Assembly (NCBI GenBank): GCA_016858145.1
Contig: JAEHOE010000019.1
Location: 682,001 to 746,000 of the forward strand
Direction of reading: 5' to 3'
Source of the DNA: Edaphochlamys debaryana
Lineage: Eukaryota; Chlorophyta; Chlorophyceae; Chlamydomonadales
Length of the DNA: 64,000 bases
This document shows, piece after piece, positions 9,742 through 20,000 of the stretch. The notes under the pieces are model-generated. The model saw only the letters and a list, made by a program, of their open reading frames with translations. It did no database searches and was not told the DNA's origin. Position numbers and translations under genes: made by a program. Within the stretch, counting starts at the first letter, position 1, and each line of letters starts with the position of its first letter.

Positions 9742-12700
9742 ATGGAGGTCAGCTTGGTGCCGGCTTGGGGCTGCGCGGGATTCTGCGCCCTCCTCTCATA
9801 GGGCCCTGTTTCCTCTCGGCAGGATGCGGGTGATGACCTGTATGGTGGAGACCTCTATGGGGACACCGGCGGGGACTACACAGGCTTCGGAGACGAGGGC
9901 ACCGAGCAGGTGCGCGAGGCCCTTACAGCCACGCTTCCTGCGCCTTCTGAGCGTGTGCACTGAACCTGAAAGCATGACGTGCAGGGCATTCCGGCAGCAG
10001 GCGCATTTGCAGGGCAAGCCATGAATCATGCCGCGATCGCGCCAGCCAGGTGAGCGGCATGCTCCGTTGGCAGCGGCAGCACGACCAGGCTTGGTCGGCA
10101 GTGCCGACACAGCGCTCACATGTGCGGTTTGCGTGCAGGGACCTCTTCTCGGACCCCCCGGCGGCCCACGACGACGGCCGGGTAGGCCGGGTGTTGGGGG
10201 CCCTCTGACGGCAGAGGGTCAGCTCCCACTTCGCGTCTGGTGGCCACGACATCCCCTTCCTGTGCCTTACACGTGTGCCTGTACGCTCCGCAACAGGATA
10301 CCAAGGCGCGGGAAGCGCAACAGCCGCCGCAGCCGCAGCACCAGGAGCAACAGCAGCAACCAACGGCGGCGTCGGACCGCTGGCGCAACGCCTTTAAGGA
10401 GGTGGCTACTATCTGCGGCGTGCACAGCGGGAGTCGGGACCCGGACGTTGCCACGGTCCTGGAGAGCGTAAGGCGAATCAAGGCGGCGGAGGCAAGCGCG
10501 CAGGTGCGAGGCGGCGACGGGAGGCAGCGCTCCGGAGGCGGAGGCTGAGCGGCCGGCGGCCGAGTCACGTAATCCTAGAGAGCGGATTTGGTGTATGGGT
10601 TAAGGCCGTATGGGAGAGCCGTTTGCCAGTAAGCCGCTTTGTCGAGGAGCTGTTGCGGCTGTCGGTGACGGGGGCCGTGGCCGAGTTTGGGCAAGGGCAA
10701 ACCACCCAAACCCCCACACCGTGGACGTTCGTGGAGCCGCCCTGCCATACCCAAGCCGCCGCGAGCTTCGAGGAGCGCCCTCGGCGCGTACCGGTGCGCC
10801 TTGTGCGCTGCCCAGCGGGTGGCCGCGGGCTTAGGGCCGGGTGCAAAGCCGGAGCCCCCCGCTCCTTCCCCACGTGGCGGCCGCAACGGTCTGGGGATCG
10901 CGCCATGGGCAGTAGACACCCTCCATACCATGGTGGGCTGCACACGCTCACATGCCGCGGGAGCTCTTTTCGCAACGTCCTTCAGCCCAGGCGCCAGACG
11001 CAGTTCGGCCTCGGCGAAGTGACGCGGGGGCGAGGAACTTGTAGGCGGGTACCGAAGGACGTTAGCTAGGAGCGGAAACACGTACTAGGGTAGGGTAGGG
11101 CAGAGTCCACAGGCTGCAAGCCATTGCTCCCGCAGGAGCCGCGCAGAGGACTCTCGCTATCGCGCCGTGTTGTGGCGCTGCGCGCAAGGGCCGCGGTGCC
11201 CAGAGGTTGGGGTCGGCTGCAGTGCACGGCATGCGCCCGTCCCGGTGCTGTTGTTACCACGTGCATGCGCCGCTTGAGCTTTGCGCCTGTCTCCAGTTGT
11301 TAAGCTTTCAGGGAAATTCGCAAGCATTGTTATATGCTTCTGGTTGTTAATACCGGGTTGTTGGCCCTTGATTGTGTTTCGACTGTGCTCTGTTCCTGGT
11401 TACGTGCTTACTGCTTCGTGTTGAGCCTCGCCTTGTCTGGGCGTGGGCTGTTCTTGCGTGGGCCTGTGCTTGCTGGCCCGCTTGCTTGTGTTTCTGGAGC
11501 ACCTGCTGCCGCTCGAGCCTGTGGCTTCTGGTTGCTCGTGCCCCGTCGCGCACGGAGGGGCCGCCGCTCATCCCCGCTTGCTGTGCTACGGCCCAGGCCG
11601 GCCGCTTGAGGGAGGTACCGGTAAGGCCGGCAGCTGCGGCGGGGCCCTGCCGCCGGGTCCCTACCACCCTCCCCATGCCCCCCACCACTGTCCACCCTCC
11701 TCCTCCTCCTACCCCTCCTCCTCCACAGGAAGAGCTCCGCCGGTTGCGACGACGCGACGCGGCCCTCCAAGTCCAGCTCGCGGACCGCAACCTGGAGGCG
11801 CTTGAGCTGCGGCGGGAGCTGGCCTCGGCCTCGGCGGCCGCAGATCCGTCAGTGGTGCAGCTCAAACAGCTGATGCTGGATCCAGCTGTCGCTCGCGAGT
11901 TCAACCGGCTCAAGTCCGAGCTGGAAACGGCGCAGGCGGAGCTGGCGACCGCGCGCGAGGAGCTCGCGGCCACGGCGTTCACGCAGGAGAGCAAGGTCGG
12001 GCGGCAGCTCATGGCCAAGTGCAGGAGCCTGCAGGTGCGGCGCTGCGGTGGGGTTGGGGGTGACGGGGCGCGGGGCAAGGGCGAGAGCGGGCAGTGAAAG
12101 GGGTTACGGGCTGAAGGTGCGGCGGGGGACAAGGAAGGGCCGGTCTGCAGGGATGTTGGGATGCGTATGCGGCGATCGTTCATTTGCGAGGCGCCGCTGT
12201 GACCCACTTGCTTCTTCCCGTCTGCCATGCGTACCTGGTAATCCGCAGGAGGAGAACGAGGAGATGGGGCGGGAGTTGGCCGAGGGCAAGGCGCAGCTGG
12301 CGGAGGCCGCGGCGGTGCTGGCGCGGGCGCACGCGGACGACATGCGGGCGGCGTTCGCGGAGCTGGAGGATCATTGCCAGGTGGGGTTCCGGTGGGGGTG
12401 GTTGAGGACTCGACCCCGGCTGCAGTAGCGGGGCAATCCCGAGGGCTTCACGGAGGCGGCCCCCTGACATATAGCACTGACCGGTATGCTGCGGGCTAGA
12501 GCTGCTTGGTGGTTGGGCAGTAGTTAGCTGTGCCTCGCAGCTGGGCAAGTGGGGGGGGGGTAGTCTTGACTTGCACCCCACCTCCTTCCCGCTGTGCCTC
12601 AACCCCGCGGTTGCTCCCTGGCCCCTCCCGCCCTGGTGCAGGTGATGGAGGACGAGGCCGAGGAGCTGCAGCGGGAGCTGTGGGTACAGCGCACACGCGT

Positions 12701-13004
12701 GCGGGAGCTGGAGGGGCGGGTGGCGGAGCTGGAGGAGCGCATGGGCCTGCCGCCCAGCATGCAGGGGGGCGCGGGCGGCGGGGGCATGGGCATGGGCATG
12801 GGACCGCCGGGGGGGATGGGGCCGCCAGGGGGCATGGGGCCGGGCGGGAGGTTCGGGGGGCGGCGACCATTCGAGATGGGGGGTGGCTTCAGAGGGAGGG
12901 GCCGCGGGCCGCCGGGCGGCATGGGAGGGGGCTTCAAGCGGCCGTTCGGGGACCGAGACGGAGGCATGGGCGGGGGCCGGGGCCGATTCATCAAGCGGAT
13001 ATAG
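9742..13004 (+). CDS. FIP37: FIP37/WTAP homologue, m6A mRNA methyltransferase complex subunit
   Basis: Eight in-phase exons (9742-9747, 9823-9909, 9985-10049, 10139-10181, 10297-10503, 11729-12034, 12249-12380, 12642-13004) give 402 residues. Residues about 137-312 are a long coiled coil with the family signature: SVVQLKQLMLDPAVAREFNR, then LMAKCRSLQ spliced directly to EENEEMGRELAEGK, matching plant FIP37 and animal WTAP (LMAKCRTLQEENEE). WTAP/FIP37 holds the METTL3-METTL14 (MTA-MTB) heterodimer in nuclear speckles for mRNA adenosine methylation. The N-terminus is acidic Gly/Tyr-rich, followed by a Gln-rich stretch. The last about 90 residues are GGMG repeats with RG motifs, ending RGRFIKRI, a likely RNA-binding tail. 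The first coding exon is only ATGGAG. The intron 10504-11728 is unusually long. The final 150 coding bases are duplicated downstream. Confidence 0.9.
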
Positions 13005-13822
13005 GACTACGGATGCGGAGGATGCCGGTCTGAAGGATGCGGTCTGAGCATCGCTGTGCCGCTGCCGTGTTGAGGCGGAGGTAGGGAAGTTGGACGGCTG
13101 GGCGCTGGACACCGGAACCCCGTTGCATGACTGATGCTTGACAAGGACCGTAGCATGGGCCTTCCACCTACGGTCCATACGAGGGCATGACAACTTGACT
13201 GTATGGCGGCATATACGTGGCAGATACGTGGTTTGTAGCTGGCTGGTTGGTGAAGGGCCTGGGGATGGGGATACTGCGGGACTCGGACCGCCGGCAACTT
13301 GGCCGGGGGACAGGCGATGCGAAGATGTCTGTCGCTCTCTACCTGTATGCGGAAGCGACGTTACCGACGTACTTCACGCGCGGATTCAGAAGACTGCTGT
13401 AAGCGCTGTTGGTAGTTCCGGAAGTACGGTTCGTGCCGTGCCGCGCTGCGATCGACTTGCCCACAACCCCGGCTGACAATACCGCCAGTCCGCCGCGGGA
13501 ACAGGCAGACAGAAGCTTAGAGGCTAACACCTCAAGACACGAGCCTCACCAGCAATCCGGCGCCGCGGGCGCGGAACGGGCGGGACCCTGGGGACGGCCG
13601 GACGGGGGGCTTCGCTTCGCTTCTCACCCTGGGGACGAAGGGCTGGGTGAGGGATTACGAGTAGACAACTGGCAGGCCCATGCAAGGCCGGCCACATCAG
13701 GTCCGTCGGTTGCGGCCGGGGCCGGGTGAACGCAAGTGCTGCGGCGGGGTTTGAGGATGGACAGCAGCAGCAGTATTGTTCTGCGGGGCGGCCGTGGGCG
13801 GCGGGGGCGTCGGGGGGGTTGG
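12855..13822 (+). repeat. Segmental duplication, copy A (3' end of FIP37 plus downstream DNA)
   Basis: This stretch is repeated at 15144-16111 with a constant offset of 2,289 bp. I count only a handful of substitutions over the first 870 bp (for example near 13276 and 13413); identity falls in the last 100 bp. It covers the last 150 coding bases of FIP37, the stop codon and the 3' flank. Confidence 0.95.
13398..13402 (+). terminator. TGTAA polyadenylation signal of FIP37
   Basis: TGTAA about 395 nt after the FIP37 stop. The same site is present in duplication copy B at 15687-15691. Confidence 0.5.
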
Positions 13823-13925
13823 GCGGCGGGGGGGAGATTTGGATCGCGACCTGCATGGGGTCTTTGATTGACGACATACAGCTGCTCCTCGACAGAAGTT
13901 CAAGATATCACTTATATATTTTACA

Positions 13926-14328
13926 ATGGATACTGCAATGCAAGATCAGGACCACGTAGAGGAATACAAGAAGCTGACGACGAGCCAGCAGCAACAGCGG
14001 CTTATAACGCTGAAGCTTGATTTCAACATCCTCTCTAAAGCATTAGACGGGGAGAAGAAAGAAGTGGAGGACCAGGACACAGACTTGATTCAGGTCTGTC
14101 TGGCAATCCCCGACAATTTGATTTGAGGCAATCCGGTTTCCTTGCGTTTCCCAGGGCGGGGTGGGGTGCAGCGAGTGTCTCTCAGTGGGGGCGCAGGGGC
14201 CCAGTAGGGCTGTAGGCGGAGGCATGTAAGTAAAGGTCTGGGCTGTTCCGCCGCACCCACAGGACTTGACCTTTGCGCTTGAAGATTATCGCTCAAGGAT
14301 CGCTGCTCTGGAGCGGCTTCTCACCTGA
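13926..14328 (+). CDS. Small coiled-coil protein, 77 residues, unrecognised
   Basis: Two exons (13926-14093 and 14263-14328) join in phase 0 across a GT-AG intron and encode 77 residues ending LERLLT. The protein is highly charged and helical: residues 10-56 (EEYKKLTTSQQQQRL to EVEDQDTDLIQ) and 57-77 (DLTFALEDYRSRIAALERLL) carry heptad spacing of Leu/Ile, so one continuous coiled coil is likely. Size and character resemble small centrosomal, ciliary or trafficking coiled-coil adaptors, but I cannot name a family. Codon use is less GC-biased than in neighbours (AAG, TTG, ATA, TTA mixed), and the 50 bp before the ATG are AT-rich (TTATATATTTTA at 13912-13923). The gene lies exactly between the two copies of the 970-bp duplication. 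Confidence 0.6.
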
Positions 14329-15143
14329 TGGAATGACTGCTGAGGCGTGCCAGACATCCCATCACCGATGCGAACGCCACCGCGCAGGAGCTGATGATGA
14401 TGCATGATGCGCTACATCTCGGCAACTGGACGCGCGCGGTTGTGCGGGGCCGTCCCGTGATGCTTGTGCCCCTGCACCAGTCCGGACGCCGCCGACGGGT
14501 GCTGGGTTTTAGACAGGGGTTTTAGAGCGCTCAAGCCGTGGGAGCCATCGCCTTCGGGACTGCTCCCGGCTTGAGCAGTATGAGCTGTGGGCATGCGCGG
14601 CAGGTCGTCTCGCGGGGCTGGGCGGGTGCTGGCTGTACGGGCGAGGGCGGGGCGGGCGGTGAGCTGCTGCGTGCTCTGAGCTGCCGGCGGGCGCACACGC
14701 TGCGCTGAGCTGGGCTGAGCCCACGAGCTGTCGCAGTATTGTGCTCTTGTCTCTGCAACGGAATGTGTCCGAACCGAACCTGGGTCCTGCCCGCGCGTGC
14801 CCCCAGCGCCTGTCGTGCAATCCAGCGAGTCCCACCAGCTCTCAAGCGACGCAGGGCTCTCTGACTTTACACGCAGCTCACACACGCAGCTTCCCAGACG
14901 GCGCGCGCACGACTAAGCACTCCCACTCGCGCTGCGCGCCAACTACCAGCCTAGCGCCAAGCCCTGCCGTACTCCACAGCAGCTTCCCACACGCGCCCCC
15001 GCGCAACTGTCAGCTCCCACTCGCGCTGCGCACCAACCGCCACGCAACGTGCCGCCCCTGTTCGTTGGCAGTTGCGCGGAGGCCCGTTTGTGATTCCCGT
15101 GTGTCAGTTTAAGTGTTGGTAGTTGCGAGGTAGGCCGCGGTTT
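14329..15143. other. Intergenic spacer between the coiled-coil gene and duplication copy B
   Basis: No convincing exon. Around 14880-15050 a degenerate repeat occurs: the words CAGCTTCCCA and TCCCACTCGCGCTGCGC each appear twice about 90 bp apart. Both strands are open over long stretches only because of GC content. Confidence 0.5.
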
Positions 15144-15293
15144 GGGGGGCGGCGACCATTCGAGATGGGGGGTGGCTTCAGAGGGAGGGGCCGCGGGCCG
15201 CCGGGCGGCATGGGAGGGGGCTTCAAGCGGCCGTTCGGGGACCGAGACGGAGGCATGGGCGGGGGCCGGGGCCGATTCATCAAGCGGATATAG
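15144..15293 (+). pseudogene. Duplicated 3' fragment of FIP37 (last 50 codons with stop)
   Basis: Identical in frame to the Gly/Arg-rich end of FIP37, including the ending RGRFIKRI and TAG at 15291. Nothing upstream encodes the coiled coil, so it is a remnant carried by the duplication and not a gene. Confidence 0.9.
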
Positions 15294-16111
15294 GACTACG
15301 GATGCGGAGGATGCCGGTCTGAAGGATGCGGTCTGAGCATCGCTGTGCCGCTGCCGTGTTGAGGCGGAGGTAGGGAAGTTGGACGGCTGGGCGCTGGACA
15401 CCGGAACCCCGTTGCATGACTGATGCTTGACAAGGACCGTAGCATGGGCCTTCCACCTACGGTCCATACGAGGGCATGACAACTTGACTGTATGGCGGCA
15501 TATACGTGGCAGATACGTGGTTTGTAGCTGGCTGGTTGGTGAAGGGCCTGGGGATGTGGATACTGCGGGACTCGGACCGCCGGCAACTTGGCCGGGGGAC
15601 AGGCGATGCGAAGATGTCTGTCGCTCTCTACCTGTATGCGGAAGCGACGTTACCGACGTACTTCACGCGCGGATTCAGAAGACTGCTGTAAGCGCTGTTG
15701 GTGGTTCCGGAAGTACGGTTCGTGCCGTGCCGCGCTGCGATCGACTTGCCCACAACCCCGGCTGACAATACCGCCAGTCCGCCGCGGGAACAGGCAGACA
15801 GAAGCTTAGAGGCTAACACCTCAAGACACGAGCCTCACCAGCAATCCGGCGCCGCGGGCGCGGAACGGGCGGGACCCTGGGGACGGCCGGACGGGGGGCT
15901 TCGCTTCGCTTCTCACCCTGGGGACGAAGGGCTGGGTGAGGGATTACGAGTAGACAACTGGCAGGCCCATGCAAGGCCGGTCACATCAGGTCCGTCGGGT
16001 GCGGCCGGGGCCGGGTGAACGTTGGCGCTGCGGCGGGGTTTGAGGATGGACAGCAGCAGCAGCATTGTTCTGTGGGGCGGCCGTGGGCGGCGGAGGCGGC
16101 GGGGGGGTCGG
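15144..16111 (+). repeat. Segmental duplication, copy B
   Basis: Second copy of the segment at 12855-13822. The left junction falls inside FIP37 coding sequence, so this copy has no gene body. Differences from copy A are concentrated after about 15970. Confidence 0.95.
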
Positions 16112-17040
16112 GGGGTGCGACGCCAGCGGGGCATCGTGGCGACGCCGTGCTGGTCGGGTTCAAAACTTGCTGCTGTCCACAGCGGCCTGCATCCTGCTTA
16201 GTCAACACTTTACAGGTACTTCTCAGTAGCAGGGGCCTAGGCCGCGCCGAGACCTGGTTTGGTGCCGCTGCGCAAGTAGGGCTCAGCGGACCGTTTGTTG
16301 CGCGCCATCCTGCTTTTGCGCCGCCAGGACGGCTTTAAGGCTTGTTCGCGGGACTCAGCTGCTCTGGGGAGGCCAGGTGCGCGAGTGGCGTCCCACCGAT
16401 GCTCGCGCGCGAAAGCTGCAAGGGCTCTAGGCTCGACGCCACCAGCCGATAGTAGCGTCGGTATAGCTGTGCAAGTTCCTGGGCGCGGCCTGCTGCCATG
16501 CCGACACCGCGGCGCGAGGGTCGCGCGACCTCGCTGCGCACTTGCGCGCCGCTGTGTTTGTGTGAAGGGGCCCTAACCGGCATGCTGAAACGACAGCTTG
16601 GTCATCATTGTTGGCCTCGTGGTTTGCCTTGCACGCGGAGCGCCGGCGCGGTGCACTGGTTTTGCGCAACATTGCGCGGGGTTCACGGTCTCGGGTCTGC
16701 CTTTTGGTGGTGCAGGCGTTCCTGCAGACCTCCACGGAGCCAACGCAATAGCGACGTCGGGCCTGGAGCTCTAGAGACTGGAGCGCGCCAAAACATCCCG
16801 AGTCAGGTGCGCCGAGTTCCGCGCCGCGAGCTGCCCGGGGAGGTGCCCGGGCCAATCAGCATTAGCAATACAACCCTTCCGGCTTGCTTCTTGGCCCTCG
16901 TTTCCAAGCCCTGGCCACGGCCCAGAGTGCGCCTGCCACTGACAACCCCTTCCCTTCCCCCTGACCTGCCTGCAGGTGTCCTGAACGCATCAGGCCACCG
17001 CCTACCTACGCCTAGATCCTGAGCCAGCGCCGCTGAGCCC
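16112..17040. other. Intergenic region upstream of the RecN-like gene
   Basis: 5' flank of RecN. A CTGCAG|GT-type acceptor near 16976 could end an intron in the 5' untranslated region, but no coding exon can be supported. Confidence 0.5.
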
Positions 17041-20000
17041 ATGTCCGTGGCCTCAGTCGGGCTGAAGGGGCCAGGGGCTGCCAGCGCGTGTGGCGGACTG
17101 CCCGCCGCCGCCGGGCCCCGCTGGCCCCAACCCCACGCCCGCGCCCCCGTCCCAGCCCCGGACGCCTCCTCTTCCCTCCCAGCCTGGCCCCATGCGACCC
17201 GTCGGCGCTCGGTCCTCGCCGCCGCTTCCCCAGGCGGCACCGGCCCGCTGAACCCACGCTACGCGCGCAACCACTCACCCCAGCCGCCGGCGCCGCAAGC
17301 CCAGCCCCACGCCTCCCACCCCCACAACCACACCCACCCCCTGGGCTCGCACTCCCACGCCCATCCCCACTCCCACCACGCCCACACCCTCCCCCACTCC
17401 GCGGCGCCGGCCCCCGCGGGCCGCAGCGCATGGGCTACCCCAGGTCCGCTCTCGCGCACCCCCCCTGGTGGCCGAAGCGGAGGAAGCGACGCCAGCGGCA
17501 GGGGCCCCGGGGCCGTGGCGGCCCAGGCCCTGAGGCACGGCGGTGCCGCCGCGCCCCAGCCCTCGCCGTCGGATGATCCGCGCGGCGTGGCGGCGGGCGC
17601 CGCTGCAGCGCCGCCTGCCTCCCCCTCCTCCACCTCCGCCTCGGCCTCGACCTCCAACCAACGCGCTGAGCCCAGCGCTACCTTCGGCCCCGACGCCGAC
17701 TCCGCGGGACCGCGCGAGGCCTCCTCCACCTCCACGTCCTCCTCCTCCGCCCGCTCCCCCTCCGTTTCTCGCAGCCGGCGCTCGACTGCCTCCCCCTCCT
17801 CCTCCCCCTCCCCGTCCTCCACCAAGCCCGCCTCCGCCAAGGGCGCGACCAAGGCCTCCCCCGCCCCACTCACCCCCGCTCCCGCCGCTGCCCCCCTGGA
17901 CCCCCTCCTCGTGGAGCGGACCACCCTCGAGCGACTGTACGTACGGGACTTTGCCCTGGTCGAGGAGCAGACGGTGCTGCTGGGGCCGGGGCTCAACGTG
18001 ATCACGGGAGAGAGCGGCAGCGGCAAGTCCGTGCTGGTGGGTCGGCGGGGTGGTGGGGGATGGGGAGGGGTGGGGGTGGGCATGAGGCTTCGTGTCACGG
18101 AGTAGGTTTGGCGCTTGAGGCGATGGTCGGTTGATGTGGACGCTGAGGGAGAGGGGAGGAGCCGACGCGCCGAGGTTTTGCCCTGACGCGCCCAGTCTCG
18201 TGAATCCCCCCACTCCTGTCCGTTCCAGGTGGAGGCGTTCTCGCAGGTGCTGGGCGCGCCCGCTCCGCAGGTGCGACGGAGGGAGGGCGTGCGGGGCGCA
18301 AGCGGGTGCCGTGGGCTCCACGAACACACCCCCAGGAGTGCTCTCCACCGTGTCGCACTTGACCCGCCACCCACCCACCCACGCACCCACCCGACTTTGC
18401 CTCCCGACCCCATCTCACGCAGGAGTGCGTGCGCGCCCCCGCCGAGGTGGCGGTGGTGGAGGGCACCTTCCTTCTGGGCCCCCCGCAGCAGGCGGCCGCG
18501 CGGGCCCTGCTCGAGGCCGCGGGCCTGCCGCAGAAGGCCCTGCCGCCGCCGCCCGGGGAGGGCGGCGTGGGCGCCTTCAGGCTCACGGTCCGGCGAGAGG
18601 TGAGGCCGGGGACCGTTTGCGGAGCCTCGCTGATCACCCACCGGCCGCCTGCAGAGGCTGTGCTCGGCCTTCTGTCCTGGACAGCCTACTTATGGCCCAG
18701 TTCCTGCCTTCTCTGTGCCTAAGGCGCCGCCATATGATCTCGTCCGTCTGCCCTCCGCAGATCGCCCAGGCCCCCGGCGGCGGCCTGCGCTCCCGCGTGT
18801 TCCTCAACGGCGCCGCCTCCTCGCTGCGGCTGCTGCGGGAGCTGGGGGCGCAGCTGGTGGACACCAACGGGCAGCACTCGTCGCAGAGCCTGAGGGACCC
18901 CAACACGCAGGTGGGGGGCGGGGGGGAGCGGGGCTGCCTGCAGCCGTGCGGGGCGTGCGCGGGGCATGAAGGCGCCGGCGGCCGGGATGCTGCGGGAGGG
19001 AGGGAGACCGGGGGGTCCAGATGAATGCAGGGGCTGTTGGGCCCGACCGCATGTCCCGAAGCATTGAGACCTGCCGCCGCGCGCTTTGCCGCCCGCAGCT
19101 CGCGCTGTTGGACCGTATCGCCGGCACAGCCCCGCTGGCGGACGCGTACGGCGCCGCGCTTGCTCGGCTGCGGGGCCTGGAGGCCCGGTTGGACGAGCTG
19201 GACGAGCTGGACGACGAGGACGAGCGTGGGCGGCTGCAGAAGCTGGTGGACGCGGTGGGTGGTTGGGGGAGCGGTTGGGACGAGCGGGGGAACGCACACG
19301 CTCCGGATGTCCTTGGTCGTTGTTTTGCGGGCTCGGGGCCCTGACCGTTTCACCCTCACCGCCCCGCCCGCCCCCGGCCCCCGCAGGTCGCCAAGCTGCG
19401 TGTGGCACCCGGGGAGGAGCGGGAGCTGCGGAAGGCGCTCAAGAAGATGGAGGTGGGGAGCAGGGGCGGGGTTTGGGACTTGCTGGGTCGGCTGGTAGGG
19501 CGAGTGGGTGGGTCGACGGGGCTGAGGACATCGTCCTGTCCTCCAGCCCCCAACACCCCCACCTCGAACCCTGTGTCCGTCTTACCTGCCCTTGGAGTGC
19601 CCCCTCCCGCGCTTGCCTCATGGCCCCAACCCCAACCCCCTCTGCCCCTGCCCAACCCCGACCCACCAGGCCCGCCGCTCAGCCGTGGAGCAGTGCGGCC
19701 TGGTCCGTCTGGCGCTGGTGGGGGAGGCGGGCGCGGGCGGCGTCAGCGACGGCCTCCGCACCATCGAGGCGCAGCTCAACGCCATTGCGGCGCAGGAGGA
19801 GGCGCAGCAGGACCGGCGGCGGGGCAAGGGTGGGGCGGGGCGGGGGCGGGAGGGCGGGGCAGGGGTGGGGGTAGCAGGGGGAGGTGAGCTCCTTGCGCTT
19901 GACTTCCGACGTCCCTCGATATGCCTGAGCTGCGTTCCCACACCGCACATGCCAGCCGAGCTCTCCCAGATAGCACCGCACATGGCAGCTTGAGCCCGCC

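Noticed and set aside
11347..12228. Minus-strand frame of 293 codons opposite FIP37
   Set aside because: Antisense to the strongly supported FIP37 coiled-coil exon.
17259..18641. Long minus-strand frame of 460 codons opposite RecN exon 1
   Set aside because: GC-rich antisense shadow; the plus strand carries recognisable RecN motifs and phased introns.
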